A stretch of 64,000 nt of DNA from Trileptium ribeirensis. Lineage: Eukaryota > Nematoda > Enoplea > Enoplida > Thoracostomopsidae. Both the position numbers and the translations under genes were made by a program. Shown here in pieces: positions 1-12,800 of the stretch; position 1 is the first letter of the stretch; each line of letters opens with the position of its first letter. Below the pieces are notes generated by a model that worked only from the letters and a program-made list of their open reading frames with translations, had not been told where the DNA came from and made no database searches. The DNA lies in the NCBI GenBank assembly GCA_030248225.1, contig JASANE010025077.1, positions 33,699-97,698 of the forward strand, read 5' to 3'.

Positions 1-665
1 AGACGAGAGTGGTACTCAACATTTCGAAGCCCCAAGACCTGTTTTGTTGCGTACCGTTGGACTCTTTCTATCAACATAATATCGCGCAAAGTCCATGGGC
101 TCCACACCTCTGTACAATATTCCAGCCTTGATCTGACAAGTGACTTATACAAAGGTAAAAAAATAGCTTTAGTCAGTGGTTTGAAAATACGGATAATTGT
201 ACGTAAAATGCGAAATGCAGCAGTTACAACTTGTATGACATGAGCCGAAGGCTTCAAATTATCGGAAACATACACACCTAAATCATTAACGACTGAAACC
301 GTTTCAATAGTGTTATTGTTCAAATTATACGTATGCGATGGATTGTTATACCCAAAATATATAGCTTGACATTTAGATGCATTAAATATTAAAAAATTTT
401 CCGCTGCCCAACGTGCAGTATTATGAATATCATTTTGAAACGCAATAGTATCAGCGTCGTACATACCACGGCGTATTTTTGAAACAATCCTAGTGTCATC
501 AGCAAATTTGCCAACATAACAGTTGATATAAGAATCAAGATCGTCAATGAAAAACAAAAATAGCGTAGGAGCAAGAACAGTCCCTTGGGGGACGCCACTT
601 TCAACATTTGCAATAGCAGAGGAAACGCCATCAACAACTACATATTGTTTACGATTGAAAAGAAA
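1..665 (-). pseudogene. Non-LTR retrotransposon reverse transcriptase, C-terminal half (partial)
   Basis: Reading the minus strand from about 665 to 1 gives one frame open to the window edge, with no start codon of its own. It carries RT palm landmarks in order: an NRKQYV segment (the strand before motif B), GVPQGTVLAPTLF (motif B), and FADD (motif C, plus-strand about 495-506). These are followed by the thumb-like region found in jockey/CR1-type elements, with VQRYATKQVLG near the window edge. The fingers and motif A would lie to the right but are missing: homology stops near 665-690 and a stop follows, so the copy is 5'-truncated. It continues left out of the window. RT identity rests on motifs seen; clade assignment is inference. 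Confidence 0.88.
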
Positions 666-1183
666 TAATTGAAAAGAAATTTTATAATATGAACAGCCGG
701 ATTTGGCTGTGCCTTTTTGTCAAGAGTCTGAATTGGCTCTGTGACAGAATTCGGCCCTATGCGCACATCTTAAGGTAAATGATGCATTAATGGCGAGCAT
801 GAGATTGTGGTGTTCTTGAAAATCAAACCCCGTTTTGGAGTGAACTTATGTCAGGCGTTAACACTTGCGCGGAAGAGTTCTCTTCGTTGTTGGAGATCAT
901 TGAACCGACTGTCTTTCCTCTGCGGAAAGAAAACATTTTTCTATGGCCACTTTATGGGTTTGTCAAGGACTATTTTTTATATCCGCTGTAGTTGGGTGTA
1001 CACCACATGGACGTCAGAAATTCAGTTTGTCAGCTGTGCCGAGGCAATGGACTTGTGAAGTTGGCTATGTTATGTTATATATATAACGGTTTTTGTTTTC
1101 CTCTTTATTTGTGCTAGCAAGTATACTATTGCGTCACATGTAAAATGAGGCCTGTTTTAAATGCAAGGACGGTGATAATCCTA
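666..1183. other. No gene recognised
   Basis: Sequence between the RT fragment and the next MITE. Short open frames occur, but none has a recognisable motif, codon pattern or splice context. Confidence 0.5.
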
Positions 1184-1512
1184 TGCAAGAGTAAACTTAA
1201 GATGCGCCCCCAACCATCCTCTTTTGACACCATATACAAAAGGTTGTTAGCGAACAACACTCGGATTTCAATAGCCGTATCCAATTTCGACATTTTTCTG
1301 TTCCATAACGGTATTAGCGAATGCAATTCGGTCCCTGTACTTTAACACCAGTGTGTTCGCGAACATTTTCAAATTATAATGTATGGAATATGAAACGGAC
1401 TGATTTATGTTCTTTAACGCAAAAATAAAATTTGTGTTCAGTGTACAACTGAACGGCAATCGCTTTTGTCAAAAGAGGATGGTAAGGGTCGCAACTTAAG
1501 TTTACTCATGCA
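1184..1512. mobile_element. PIF/Harbinger-like MITE, TSD CTA
   Basis: The left end TGCAAGAGTAAACTTAAG recurs inverted at the right end as TGCATGAGTAAACTTAAG. The inverted match continues inward through an ACCATCCTCTTTTGACA segment, giving TIRs of about 45 bp. The trinucleotide CTA flanks both sides (1181-1183 and 1513-1515). A 3-bp duplication plus long TIRs and no coding capacity fits a PIF/Harbinger-type MITE; the superfamily is inferred. The interior holds a perfect TGTTCGCGAACA palindrome at 1354-1365. Open frames inside it on both strands are by-products of the repeat. Confidence 0.7.
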
Positions 1513-2067
1513 CTACACTGTTGTTTTAGAAATCATGCAGCCACCATGTATTTTCTTGTTGAGATCTAGCACGACAGATCAATCAATTGCATTGCTCGTT
1601 GCTGCAGGAATTATTACTAAAGGCAATTAGAATTGCTGACATGTATCTATTTGGCCGGCTATATGTGCTGACAACGTTTTCGAGAAAACTACTGGACTAT
1701 AGCTGATGAAAACTCTCTACTTTTAAAACATATAACACGATTGTAGATGCAGGAGAAGGAAACAGTATTGGTAGGAAATGCCTAACCCTCATCCTGTGAC
1801 TGACATTGAATTTAATGAATACGAGAATCAATTATGGTCTTAGAAGTAAACCTGTAAAAGTACCGCAGTATTCCTAATTCTTTTTACTAGAAATTTGGCA
1901 CCGCGCCAAGGCATGTGAATTCGGAGAACGATAAGCACTTTATCGGCCTGTCATTAACAATCTATCTCACTACGCTTTGTAACCAAGAAAATTATTTTGA
2001 AATAACTCACCAAAATATAATACACTGATCTAATTTGACAGGAACAGGACCAAACTATTTTGAATTG
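1513..2067. other. No gene recognised
   Basis: AT-rich spacer between the MITE and the OTU-like fragment. I searched it for a first kinesin exon (a VRVRPL-type strand before a donor with one leftover base) and found none. Confidence 0.4.
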
Positions 2068-2412
2068 TCAAATATCAGCCACCAGCACAAAGTGGTCCGG
2101 ATATTCTGCATTCAACAAAGCAGCATTACAGTGATAAACGTAAATTGCCCCATCGGACGTATTTAGCTCATTCGGTGAGAGATTTCTCCAACGGTAATCC
2201 AGTCGTTCGCCAGATAGCATCGGCGTAAACAGGTATATTGGAATACCAAAGCAGCGAGCTGTCATCCGGATATGCCATTCTTCCGCCCAGTGGTTAATTT
2301 CCATTAAATTTGTTTCCACAAAATTTCCACAAAAAAGATGAAATTTGACAAATTTCGGCTCGCCAGGGGGGTTATTTCCCTCATTCTCGGCAACGGGGCG
2401 AAGCATTGGCAT
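2068..2412 (-). pseudogene. OTU-like cysteine protease domain, C-terminal part
   Basis: A 114-codon minus-strand frame from ATG at 2412 to a TGA at 2068. Residues about 40-60 read HWAEEWHIRMTARCFGIPIY, matching the W-x3-E...A-x-x-F...I/V pattern in the middle of OTU deubiquitinase-type domains. Near the C-terminus DHFVLVAD resembles the strand carrying the OTU catalytic histidine. The N-terminal half with the Asp and Cys of the triad is absent in frame, so the protein would be inactive as it stands. OTU domains are common passengers of TEs, and the next 700 bp on its 5' side belong to a dispersed repeat, so a TE origin is likely. Identification is from motif shape only. Confidence 0.45.
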
Positions 2413-2429
2413 ATAACTAATACTGTATC

Positions 2430-3111
2430 CAAGCGATTTCTATGGCAAGTTGCTGTGAAAATCTGAGCCAAATCGACCGAGCCGTTCTGGAGATATGGAA
2501 GTTTGAAAATATTTTGCTAAATAAACCAAATGGCCGTGGGACCCAACTTAGAGGACTTATATCTCAATACCTAGAAGAGATAGAGCAAATCTGATGGCTC
2601 GTACCTGGTAGGGCATGAGTTGCTCTATCACCATACCAAATTTCATTCCATTCGGATAAGTGGTTACATAGCTACAGCACGCCAAACTTTTGCCAAAATT
2701 TTCAAAATTTCACCATTTTTCAAGGCCCGCCTGAGCGCTCATATACCCAAGAATAAAGCTCGTCTAGACAAATGCTCCGATACCTAAATCATTCAAATCG
2801 GCCCAAGGGTTACGGAGTTATGAGCGAAAATACCCCTAAAATGGGGCATTTTGACCCCTTACCCCCTGGGTTCCCCCATTGGGGGTCCCTGTGGGACCAT
2901 GGGTAGGTCCCACCGGGATAAAACCCCCAAAAGGCACATCTAGAGATCTGTAGCTTTCGTTTAAAAAAATTCGTCAAAATCGGCCGAAGTTGAAATAGAA
3001 AAGTCGTGTTGACAGAGAAAAAAAACGGACGCGCATATTTTTCACCCTATGTTCTCCTAGTGAGAATTCTTGGATTCCGAAGCTAACGCTTCTCCATCTC
3101 CGAATTCATTA
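2430..3111. repeat. Dispersed repeat family G, copy 1
   Basis: A roughly 680-bp block with phrases of the type TTCATTCCATTCGG, GTGGTTACATAGCTACA and TTTTTCACCCTATG, ending in an inverted-repeat-rich tail around GAATTCTTGGATTC and GCTTCTCCATCTCC. The same phrases occur in the same order at 15420-15825. No long open frame. It probably belongs to the TE that contributes the neighbouring OTU fragment, but this is not shown. Confidence 0.65.
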
Positions 3112-3711
3112 AAGTGTGTTAATACTTTATAACATACGGTAATGTAATTTTAAGGTCAAGTAATTTCGATATTTTGTTTGGTGAAATGTATGAAAGAGAT
3201 TCCTAATTTGCGGCTATTTGTCAACACTTGGTTAATACGTAAATACCATTGTGCTCAAGAACCCGAATTTATAACAAGGCCGTTGTAGGAAAATAACAGT
3301 GGTGATATTACACGCCTGGCCTGTTCACAGCCTTCCAAAAAAGAAATTTTTGGAGAAATTTCAAAGTGCGGGAGAGATAAATTTTGGTTATGTATGCAAA
3401 ATATTTCGTTATTTTCATGTGATTCTAATTGTACAAGTAGTTTCAAGCTATAATACAATGTTTTAATATTAGAACTAGTAGTAATTAGGCAGTTTAGAGT
3501 CTAGAAAACATTAATTTTGAGATATTAACATGGATTTTGTTGAATATTGGGTTTAGGGCATGTGAGGGTAGGTTAGACGAATATTGGGGGATTTCAAATT
3601 AGGAAATGTCAGTATGTAGAAAGGTGGATAAGTTTATTATAACGCTTGTCATACAGATTAACAGTAGCGGTATTTCACTGCCATAGTAATTTCTTGTGTT
3701 TCTTCTTGCAG
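3112..3711. other. Putative intron upstream of first recognised kinesin exon
   Basis: No gene or repeat recognised. It ends in a pyrimidine-rich stretch and the acceptor at 3710-3711. Confidence 0.4.
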
Positions 3712-3801
3712 ACAGTGTCTTTGGACCGGATAGTCTCAACTGGGAAGTGTATACTGGAGTTGTGCAACCAATCGTGCATTCTGCAATGCAAGGATTCAAT
3801 G
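3712..3801 (+). CDS. CENPE: Kinesin exon a (strand before the P-loop)
   Basis: Encodes [20 protein letters not shown] and on to SAMQGFNG, the kinesin segment just before the P-loop exon. The acceptor AG is at 3710-3711 after a TTTCTTCTTGC tract and the donor GT is at 3802. It begins with two bases of a split Asp codon and ends with the first base of Gly, which the next exon completes as NGTIFAYGQ. Confidence 0.85.
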
Positions 3802-6800
3802 GTATAACTCTGCTATAGTCTGGCTTGTGCTAATTTTTTCATGGATAGTGTTTGTAATAATACAAACTTTGTATATATTGATATTAGCATCTCACATGCG
3901 AGGGTGGAGCGTATCGAGCATAGGTTCCATTTTTAAGTTATTTTGAGTAATCACGTGTAACAGGTGGAGATGTATAAACCGCCATAGAACATCTGGAATC
4001 TGAACCCGTCCACCCGAAGATGAGTTATGCGTGACAGAAGCAGACAAAACAAATTTTAACGATTTTTCCTATAGCGCCCTCAGTGGAAACTCTGCCCGCT
4101 TCATTTCAATGATAAAGTAGTATATAACTTTGGGCTCTCCATTCGCTGAAAATTTTGCCAGGGGCCCCCTTGGTTCCGAACCGGGGGCGCTTGATTTTGC
4201 CAGGGGGCATTTTGCCGAGAAGAAATGATTAAAAATCGTGTCAAAAACGCTGCCAAAATGCTTATGATTGTGAGAAAAACCGATTTTGCAGCAAATTTCG
4301 CGAAATTTTTGGCTTCAGAACGGCATTTTAGTACAAATTTCGATCAAATTTTATATGTATTTTGGACCGATTGGAAACAAAAAAATTTACCAAGACGCAA
4401 TGAACCGGGGAAGCCCATAATTTTGCCAGGGGGCACCTGTTTTGAACCAAGGGAACCGAAAAATGCCAGGGGACCCAAACCCCCAATTGGTAGAACCCAG
4501 TAACTGGAATTACCACGAAGGGGGACCCATAGGTATATACACATATATTTCGGCCTCATTGCAGTTGGATTCCTACACGTATTTTCGAGGCAGTTTGGAA
4601 AAGCCACAGTAGTAAACTGATCGAAAATTTTATCGCTGGTAATGATGCATAAAGTTATCCTGACCGTGATATTATCCGCGACGTCAAGATATCCGGATAC
4701 TCTAGATATACCGACATTGCGTCCAGTGACCAGTTGCAAAATTGTACTAGTAGAGAAGGCTCAAACTCATGATTCAATGATACTTATTTCCAAAACATTT
4801 TGCAAATATATTCATATGACCTGCTGGGCAAAATTTTTACCGCCAGAGCCACATATTATGGCTTTAATCGGTCACCTTTAGTATATATATTTGCTTAGGT
4901 CAAGGAAACGAATGTGCTTCAATCAAACGTCTCGGGTTACTGGCTGCGCAAAATTTGTCAATTTTAAAAACTGTACAGAATTCCTTTCTTTCTCCTCTTT
5001 TCATTGTAAACAAATTTATGATGCTACAGTCTTACTTATTGCAGTCAAAGTGTATTTGCTATCAACGGTTTTAATGTTTTGGGGAATTTGTAATCTAACC
5101 CAAGTTGCAACCGAAAACCTGTCGAAATATTACATTTTCCGGACTTAGGAGCTTTGTGATAGATTTTGCCTTTTTTAATTTTCAACCGATTTTTATATTA
5201 TCTATATTCCTGAATGGGGCCGCTGGTATGGTGATGTAGAATGGGGGTTTAAATAGGAAAACACTAAATGTCATGATTACAAATGTGCTTACAGCATCGG
5301 CCTCATCATAGCATATAAACCACGTTAGTCGTATTTTGTAATTTATAACGATTTCTTTACTTTGAATTCGAATAATAGCTCGTCTCACTGCCAAGGTGGC
5401 GTATTATTAGTGTTGCGTGCAATTTAGAGAGATGTACACAGCTGTATTGTGGATAAACTTAAGAAATCACGGATGAGTTGAAGCTACCACCGCTCGATGT
5501 CACGACGAGCGATAACCCTTTAAATTTTAGATCTTTCTGCGGAGACTCACACAACCAACTAACATTTTTGTGACTCACATATTCAGTTAGCATACTGTTA
5601 ACTGAAAGGCAGCTCTTAACCCGCAGTCAGGACCATCAGTTCTGCTACTCGTGCAATGGAATTTCGTCATGACATAGTATGGGAAATATTGCAGAAAATT
5701 TATTTGAGAGTTGGCAGTTTTAATTGCCGTCTATAATTTCTATCTAAATAGAACACGTTGGATTGCCTAAATATTGTTATCCGATGTACTGCGGCGTGGT
5801 CGATTTATTTTCACTTTCAGCTAAATGTCCAAAGCCGAGAAAATTATCACTGCATAGTGAAATAATAATCTAAAATCCAAGGTTGAATTTTAACGCATCA
5901 CCTTCATAAAAGCAGGGTTTGACTGATCGAACCAGTATAAAACGCATCACTCCCACAAAAGCAATGTCTGACTGACCGAACCAGTAATGTTAGTGGTGAG
6001 AATTATGGGGCTTGGGGTATATATGTAATTATGGAGCAATGTTTCTTGCGTTGTGTGTTGCAATGTAATGCAATGTTGCGAATAAGTTGCCCGTACTCAG
6101 CAATCAAAACATCAAGACCCATTCATTTTAAGTTTTGTGGTACACATTTTGCAACTCGTGTAGTGAAACTTTCCACAGCAACACAATAAATGAAAGCCAA
6201 AAAATATCGCTATCGGTACCTTAAGCCGTAGCGTGCGTCTAAGCTTCAGATTTTGTATAAGGCTTACATTAAGCGTAAGACTAACTCTGTGTGCCGCGGC
6301 CACCGAACCCTCCGGTCTAAGCTGTTTTTTCTTCTAAACATACACGTACATAATTCATTGTTAATTACTGCCCTACTGTGCATTGTTAATTACTGTACAG
6401 GATTTCTCTAATGTCTACACCATTGGCTAAATTTTATCACCCTCCTTCAGTATTACAGCAGACCATCTATAATTGTAAACATACACAGTCAAATAAACAA
6501 ATACGAATCTATATAAACATTCGTACTAGATACTCGTGTAACAATTCTAATCTGCTCGTGTATGCATGCATCGTCCCAATTGGACTGATACTTTATTTCC
6601 TTCGTAGATTGTGTACGAAAGCTTTGAAGGTCACATACGTTTTAGCTATATCGAGCGTCCCAATTGGACTGATACTTTATTTCCTTCGTAGATTGTGTTC
6701 GAAAGCTCTGAAGGTCACATACGTTTTAGCTATATCGAGCGTCTCAATTGGACTGATACTTTATTTCCTTCGTAGATTGTGTACGAAAGCTTTGAAGGTC

Positions 6801-9800
6801 ACATACGTTTTAGCTATATCGAGTGATTTCTAGTTGGAAATGTTGGTTGCGGGGCATTACTTATTATTTATAGTTGGAAAATTTCATTTTGAAATTTGCA
6901 TATAATTTGTCGACTTATGTAATTCTAGGTACTATCTTCGCTTACGGTCAGACCGCATCAGGCAAAACATATACGATTATGGGACCGGATGGATTCAGTA
7001 TGGACATTGATGGTGATAATTGTGGTGTAATACCACTATCTATTCTGGAGATTTTCAATGCCATTGAAAACGTAAAATAGTTTTATTAGTAACCTCAGCG
7101 CAGTGTAAATAACGCCAGCATAGTGTTTATATTTAGCAATACTGTCACATTCCACAATAACATTTTGAATGGTTTAGTACGTTTTTTGGTGGTGGAAAGG
7201 AAACCGTGAATACGGATGATTGAAACGGAGCAAGCGTAGTATCCACTAATAGATTTGCTAGTGGCAAATTCTGTGGAGATCATAACTCGTCACCGAATTG
7301 ATGGATCTTCATAATTTTTTATTTGATCACAAACATAATCTATTGTGCCCCTTAGTTAGACGCTGGATCCGCCGATCACGTGTTCCGAGTCAAAATGTGC
7401 CCCAAGAGGATTAAAGGTCACATTTTTTTGAACTTTGGCCATCTGGGTAACTATCTTTCGCGAGCCATATTTCGAGATATAGACTTCGCAGCGAAAACGG
7501 AGACCATCGAATCCTCTCATCGAGAGCTACAACATTGCTGTTATACGCTTTTGTCAGAGTTGCTATTTTCGAACTACGAGCCAATGTTAAAAAAATATCC
7601 TAGAAAACCTAGAAAAGTAGAAATTTAAAATTTTTTGTAAAGTAAGTTTTTGTATGTTGGGGTAAACTATAAACTATATGTTTTTAAGCCGGCGAGACGG
7701 TACAGAGATATAGACTTCGCATCGAAAAACGGAGACCATGGAATCCTCTCATCGAGAGCTACAAATTTGCTGTTATGCCCTTTTGTCTTGACGGTGTTTT
7801 CACACTACGAGCCAAGCCAATGTTAAAAAATATCCTAAAAAGTGAAAATTTGGAACATTTTGTAAGTTTTTTTTGCATGTTGGGTGAACTATAAACTATG
7901 TGTTTTTATCCCTGCGAGACGGTATCGATACAAAAATTGGTAGATTGTGGCACTGAAAGTACACAAATTTTCGATCGAACGTATCTGTAGTTTTAGCGGT
8001 TGCTAAATACGATATAAGCATTTTTTTGCAATCAAACATTTTTGTTTTCTTTGCTCTTAATGCTGGGATTTAATGTTATTGGATGTTTTTCACTAATAGC
8101 TCATTGCTCGGCGTGTTAAGTGTTTTAACAAATTTTGTTTTTTTAAGCGTTTTAATATGTTTTGACAAGAAAGTTTTCAAAAATTGTTTGCTACAATTGT
8201 TGATGTTGAAAAAATTATCGAAGTTCACTGCGCTCGGCTCACCATTTATGAACTGATTAGTCACGTAGTTTTGTACGAGCATCATGTAATGAATAGTGGC
8301 TCGCAGAGCGTATTGATAACTGCATTATTAAATATAGGGCTTCCTCGCGAAGCATTTAGATAGCATACGTAGGTGCCGTATGGCAATCACATGGTACATT
8401 GTTTTCTGTACCTTAATATTGCAGAATATCACAGAGTCACCGAAATTAGGTTGCTTCAGCCAGTTTGATTGAATTTGTATTGTGATTTATGGCTGAATTT
8501 TCTACCTTTGTCAATCTTTGTTTCCGCCAAAATTTGGCAATCTTTTGATATTGTGTGATATATAAGGTCGGGAAAAATCATTGTTAATTCAAATGTGTTT
8601 CTATTATGACAAACCACAAACTGTCATGAAGGCGTACCTGTTTGGCGTTGTCCAATCTATTTTGATTTTATCTTATTTGTTTTCAAACCTTGTAGAGCGT
8701 CGATAGAGAATTTGTTCTTCGAGTTTCGTACATGGAAATCTATAATGAGACAATCATTGACTTGCTGAAACCGAAAAATGAAGACTTACGTGTGCGAGAA
8801 AACCAAGTTAGTTTGTTAGGTATCTATTATTGTATTGAAGCATTGTTAATCATTTCATTTAAATATTACTTATGAAAAGTTATTATTCTTTGTCAAAGAT
8901 CTGGCTTTCTTTGCACGAGTGGCTGTTGTCTTACATGTTATCATGCAATTACTACAGCCGTGGTGCAGCTAAAAGTTAGATATAAATAAATATTCGGCAT
9001 GAAAATGTGAATCATTTAATTTAATTAACCCTTAACCGGTGCGGTGGGGTAAGAAATTAGCCCAGGTACGATCTGACGGTTATATCTCTGGAACAACGCG
9101 GAGACTGAACATGGGGTTTCATGTACCTTCATATTTTTTAACGTGTTTGCGGTGTATTGTGAGCGTGAAATAGGTTGATTTGTGTATAGCTGGTCAAATG
9201 CAAAAGGGTAATTTTTTTACCCCACCGCGCCATTTACGTTCGCAAATTAAGAATAATGCTGAGCCCATGAAGTTTGATTATTTCTAGCTTGTACCTAATA
9301 GTACTGTTTATTTTGTATTTATCAGCCATATTTACTTAATTTGTAACTAATAACGATATACGACTATACTAATTGTTGTCGCATTATCGTGATGGCAAAT
9401 TTTGGGCAGCAGATGTTAATGAATCCACAAGGCTTAAAGGTATAAAGGCTTACGTTATGGCAGATTCCGCATCATACTTTGTTCACAATGCGAAGATCTA
9501 TTTAGGACGTCAAGGAGGAAATAATTCTGTCGATAATAGACCGTCCGCTGTTGTCACTCGTCTAATTCAGCCGATCTCGGGCAGTGGCCGCAACATCACG
9601 ACCGACAACTGGTATACGAGTGTTGATTTAGCTCTAAGTTTGAAACAAGACCATAATTTGACACTGGTCGTTATTTTTAGCAGCATCGAATCGTGCCCTA
9701 TATCCGACCATGCTTGGTTTTACTGCTGACGTCACGATCATATATGTTCCGAAACCATCAAAGGTTGTGCTCGCCATTTCGTCGATGCACCATGATACGC

Positions 9801-12800
9801 GCATCGATCCGAACCTGGAGATTCGAAAAAGCCAGAGCTTATCATGTACTACAACTAAACCAAAGGTGGCGTAGATACCCTGGATCAACTGTACGTAACA
9901 TATTCGGTGGGACGTCGCACTCGCCGCTGGCTGATGTGTGTTTTCTACGTTTTGAATATGGCTGGTGTCAATGCTATTTTGATATACCTGCAAAATCATC
10001 CAGACCTCGATGGTCTCCGACGCAATTTTCTAACGGATCTTGGTCGCGAGCTTTGCACAGGGTTGCTGATCAAACGCGCAAACAATTCCCATGTTCCACG
10101 AACTCTTAGGACACTGGCTGCGCGATTTTCGGTTGTTGAACTGCCGGGGCCTGTTCCGATCGAGCAGAACAGCCGAGGCCGCAGATGCGCATTCTGTCCG
10201 AGGGCTGCAGACCGCAAGACACAGTTTTGCTGCCAGCGTTGCAACAGAGCGGTGTGCAAGAACCATAAGGTCTTGGTGTGCTAAGAATGTTTGAAGACAA
10301 CGGAAATTAATCCTGGCTCTGTTTATCAGAATATATGATTTATTATGGCCAAAAGTAACGTTATTTGTTCACAAAATACATATTTTTCGTTGACCAAATG
10401 TTTTATAGCTAGTAACCTGATACGAGGTTGATTTGAATTTGCGCTGGTCCGAACATTGGTTTATCGAGCGACTAGGTTCATTTTGTTGGGTTGTATTTAG
10501 AAATCCGCTGTAGCGGCGTCTTTATGCTTTCTTGTAACATGCAAAAAAATTTGTTCTCACCGATAATATTGTTTTAGGGCGGCGAAGTTTACGTTGAGAA
10601 TTTGAGTGAAAAAATTATGAGTGATCCAATGGAAATATTCGATCTTATTGGTGAAGCTGAAAGTAATTATTATAATATAGACCATTTGGTGTACCACTAT
10701 TGTTAGTGTATTTATTTAACGTTTGTTTGAAACAGAGCGGCTGTAGAGGGTGGAGTTACCTGAAATAGTACACAGTTAAGACAAAAATTATTGTTTGGCC
10801 GTCTGTTAGTCGTAGAAAGGTGCACCAGGTGGATTAGTTTTCGTAAAATATTTTTTTATTTGAATGAACTTTAGCTGTTTACTTAGCTTTGTGTTTGGGA
10901 TTATCTAATGATTTCATACCTAAATTATCACAAAACCGATACGAATTGGAATCTTCTTGATTTTGTAGTGACCTAACACTATAAGTCTTACCAGAGGCAC
11001 AATATCAATAGAGAACACTGCTTTCGTGAGTTACAATAATGTGGTTGCTCATTCTTTGTCAGAACAGTCGTTTCCTAGCTACCGTCCAAATGTTAAAAAT
11101 AACCCCCAACGAAATTTTGAAAATTTTGACAAAGAAGTTTTTGTTTGAATGTTGGGGTAAAGGATGGGATTGTTTGGTTTATTTAACGTTGGCTTCATTA
11201 TTGTACTGTGTGCCCGCTACCTAGGAAAACCTGGGATCCGACGGCAAACCTGGGATTTCAAAGCCCGTAGTGCAAAAAAGACAAAAACCTGGGATTTTTC
11301 CAAAATAGGCGTGCTTATTCAGATAAATTTTTGTTTCAGAAGTCTTATTCCGTCCATCGCTCTCCTCTCGTGTTTTTGGATTCTGATCAGCCCATGCCAG
11401 TCTCGCTGATTCGTACCCTCCTACAAATGGGTGGCATTGAGCGTAACCCCAGGTCAGGGGGAGCTCCACCAGCTAAATTTCAACAATCATGGCTTGATCC
11501 CCCGTGTTTTCCCTGGCTGCACGCAGTAGTCGGCGATCCACATAAAGCGGGATATTCTGTTTACCCGAAGGTGTTCAACCTCAGTAACGTGGGTGTTTAG
11601 TTGTCCCACGTATAGTACGTTATTAGCACTGCAGTACGGTGCCGGAGCTGAATCTTGAGAATAAAAATAGTAAACAATGGGACGCCTAATTTTTCCAGGC
11701 GGAATTATGTCAAGAGAAATACGATTAAAAATTTTGCCCGAAACGCTGCCAAAACGCTTTTGATGTAAAAAGCTATTTCGGTACAAATTTTGACGAAATT
11801 TACGAAATTTTTGATTTCAGGGCGGAATTTTAATACAAATTTTGATCATATTGTACGTCGTTTGGGGGGTGTTTTACCGCGTTGAAACAAAAAATTTGCC
11901 AATACGGTGATAAACCAGGGGGCACGTGGTTTTTGCGAGAAGGCACTTGAAAATGCCAGGCCCCGAATTTGGTGAGCCCAATATGCAGCAGTATTCAAGT
12001 TTCAGTACAATTTAAAAAGACATTATTAACTCAACAAATTGTCCTGTAAAACGTAAGAAGGACAAAAACTTAGTGAGGATTTTTCATTTTGACCCTGCAG
12101 GAATTGTTAATCTTTGTCTTATGTTAACAAATCAAAGCCAGGTGGATGCTTGTAGCAATTGTTTTATCCTTGAAACTTTGTTTATAGTAACGAACTGTAT
12201 TTATTGAAACCGGTGCGGGGCAGTTTCACAGTTTGCTATATTAATGACTTTCTGATTAAAAATTATAGCATACATTCAGTTATTTTCCCTCCATAAATCA
12301 ATAATGCGCGACTAAACTTAACCTACGCGCGCTAACTATCCTATTTTGTAAAACCCGATGCCGCATCCGTATCCATTGTTAAGGAACAAGAAAGAGGATT
12401 CCATTCATTGCTAGCCCCGAAGTAGTGATTTGCAATAATAGTTACATGACGATTACTCGTTTTCAATTGGGAATCGGCTCTGTTCGTGAACAAATTCAAT
12501 GTAAATGCGACGGCATAAACAAAAGGCTCTTGTAGTTTGTCATGTTCGCGAACATAACCCTTGATAATTCAAAAGCGTTAAAATTTCGTTCATAAACAAT
12601 TTTGATGTTCGTGAACAGCAACTAGCAAATTTTTGTTGAGTACATAGAGTTCGGTAACACAATTTTTTCCAAATAAAATAGAGAGTCAGCGGGCACAGTT
12701 TAGATTTACTCACGTATAATAATTCATGTTTTCCACGGAATCACATGTACCTAAGCCAATATCTAGTAAAAGATGGTCGGTCATAAGAGAGCGAAATTGT

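Noticed and set aside
4225..4739. Overlapping frames of 92-131 codons on both strands
   Set aside because: They are products of the GC-rich MITE family F copy.
6411..6833. 140-codon membrane protein gene
   Set aside because: Its length comes from the 84-bp tandem repeat. No homology, start context or splice support.
9990..10300. Several extra frames on both strands over the piggyBac C-terminus
   Set aside because: Shadows of the cysteine-rich transposase frame in locally higher GC.
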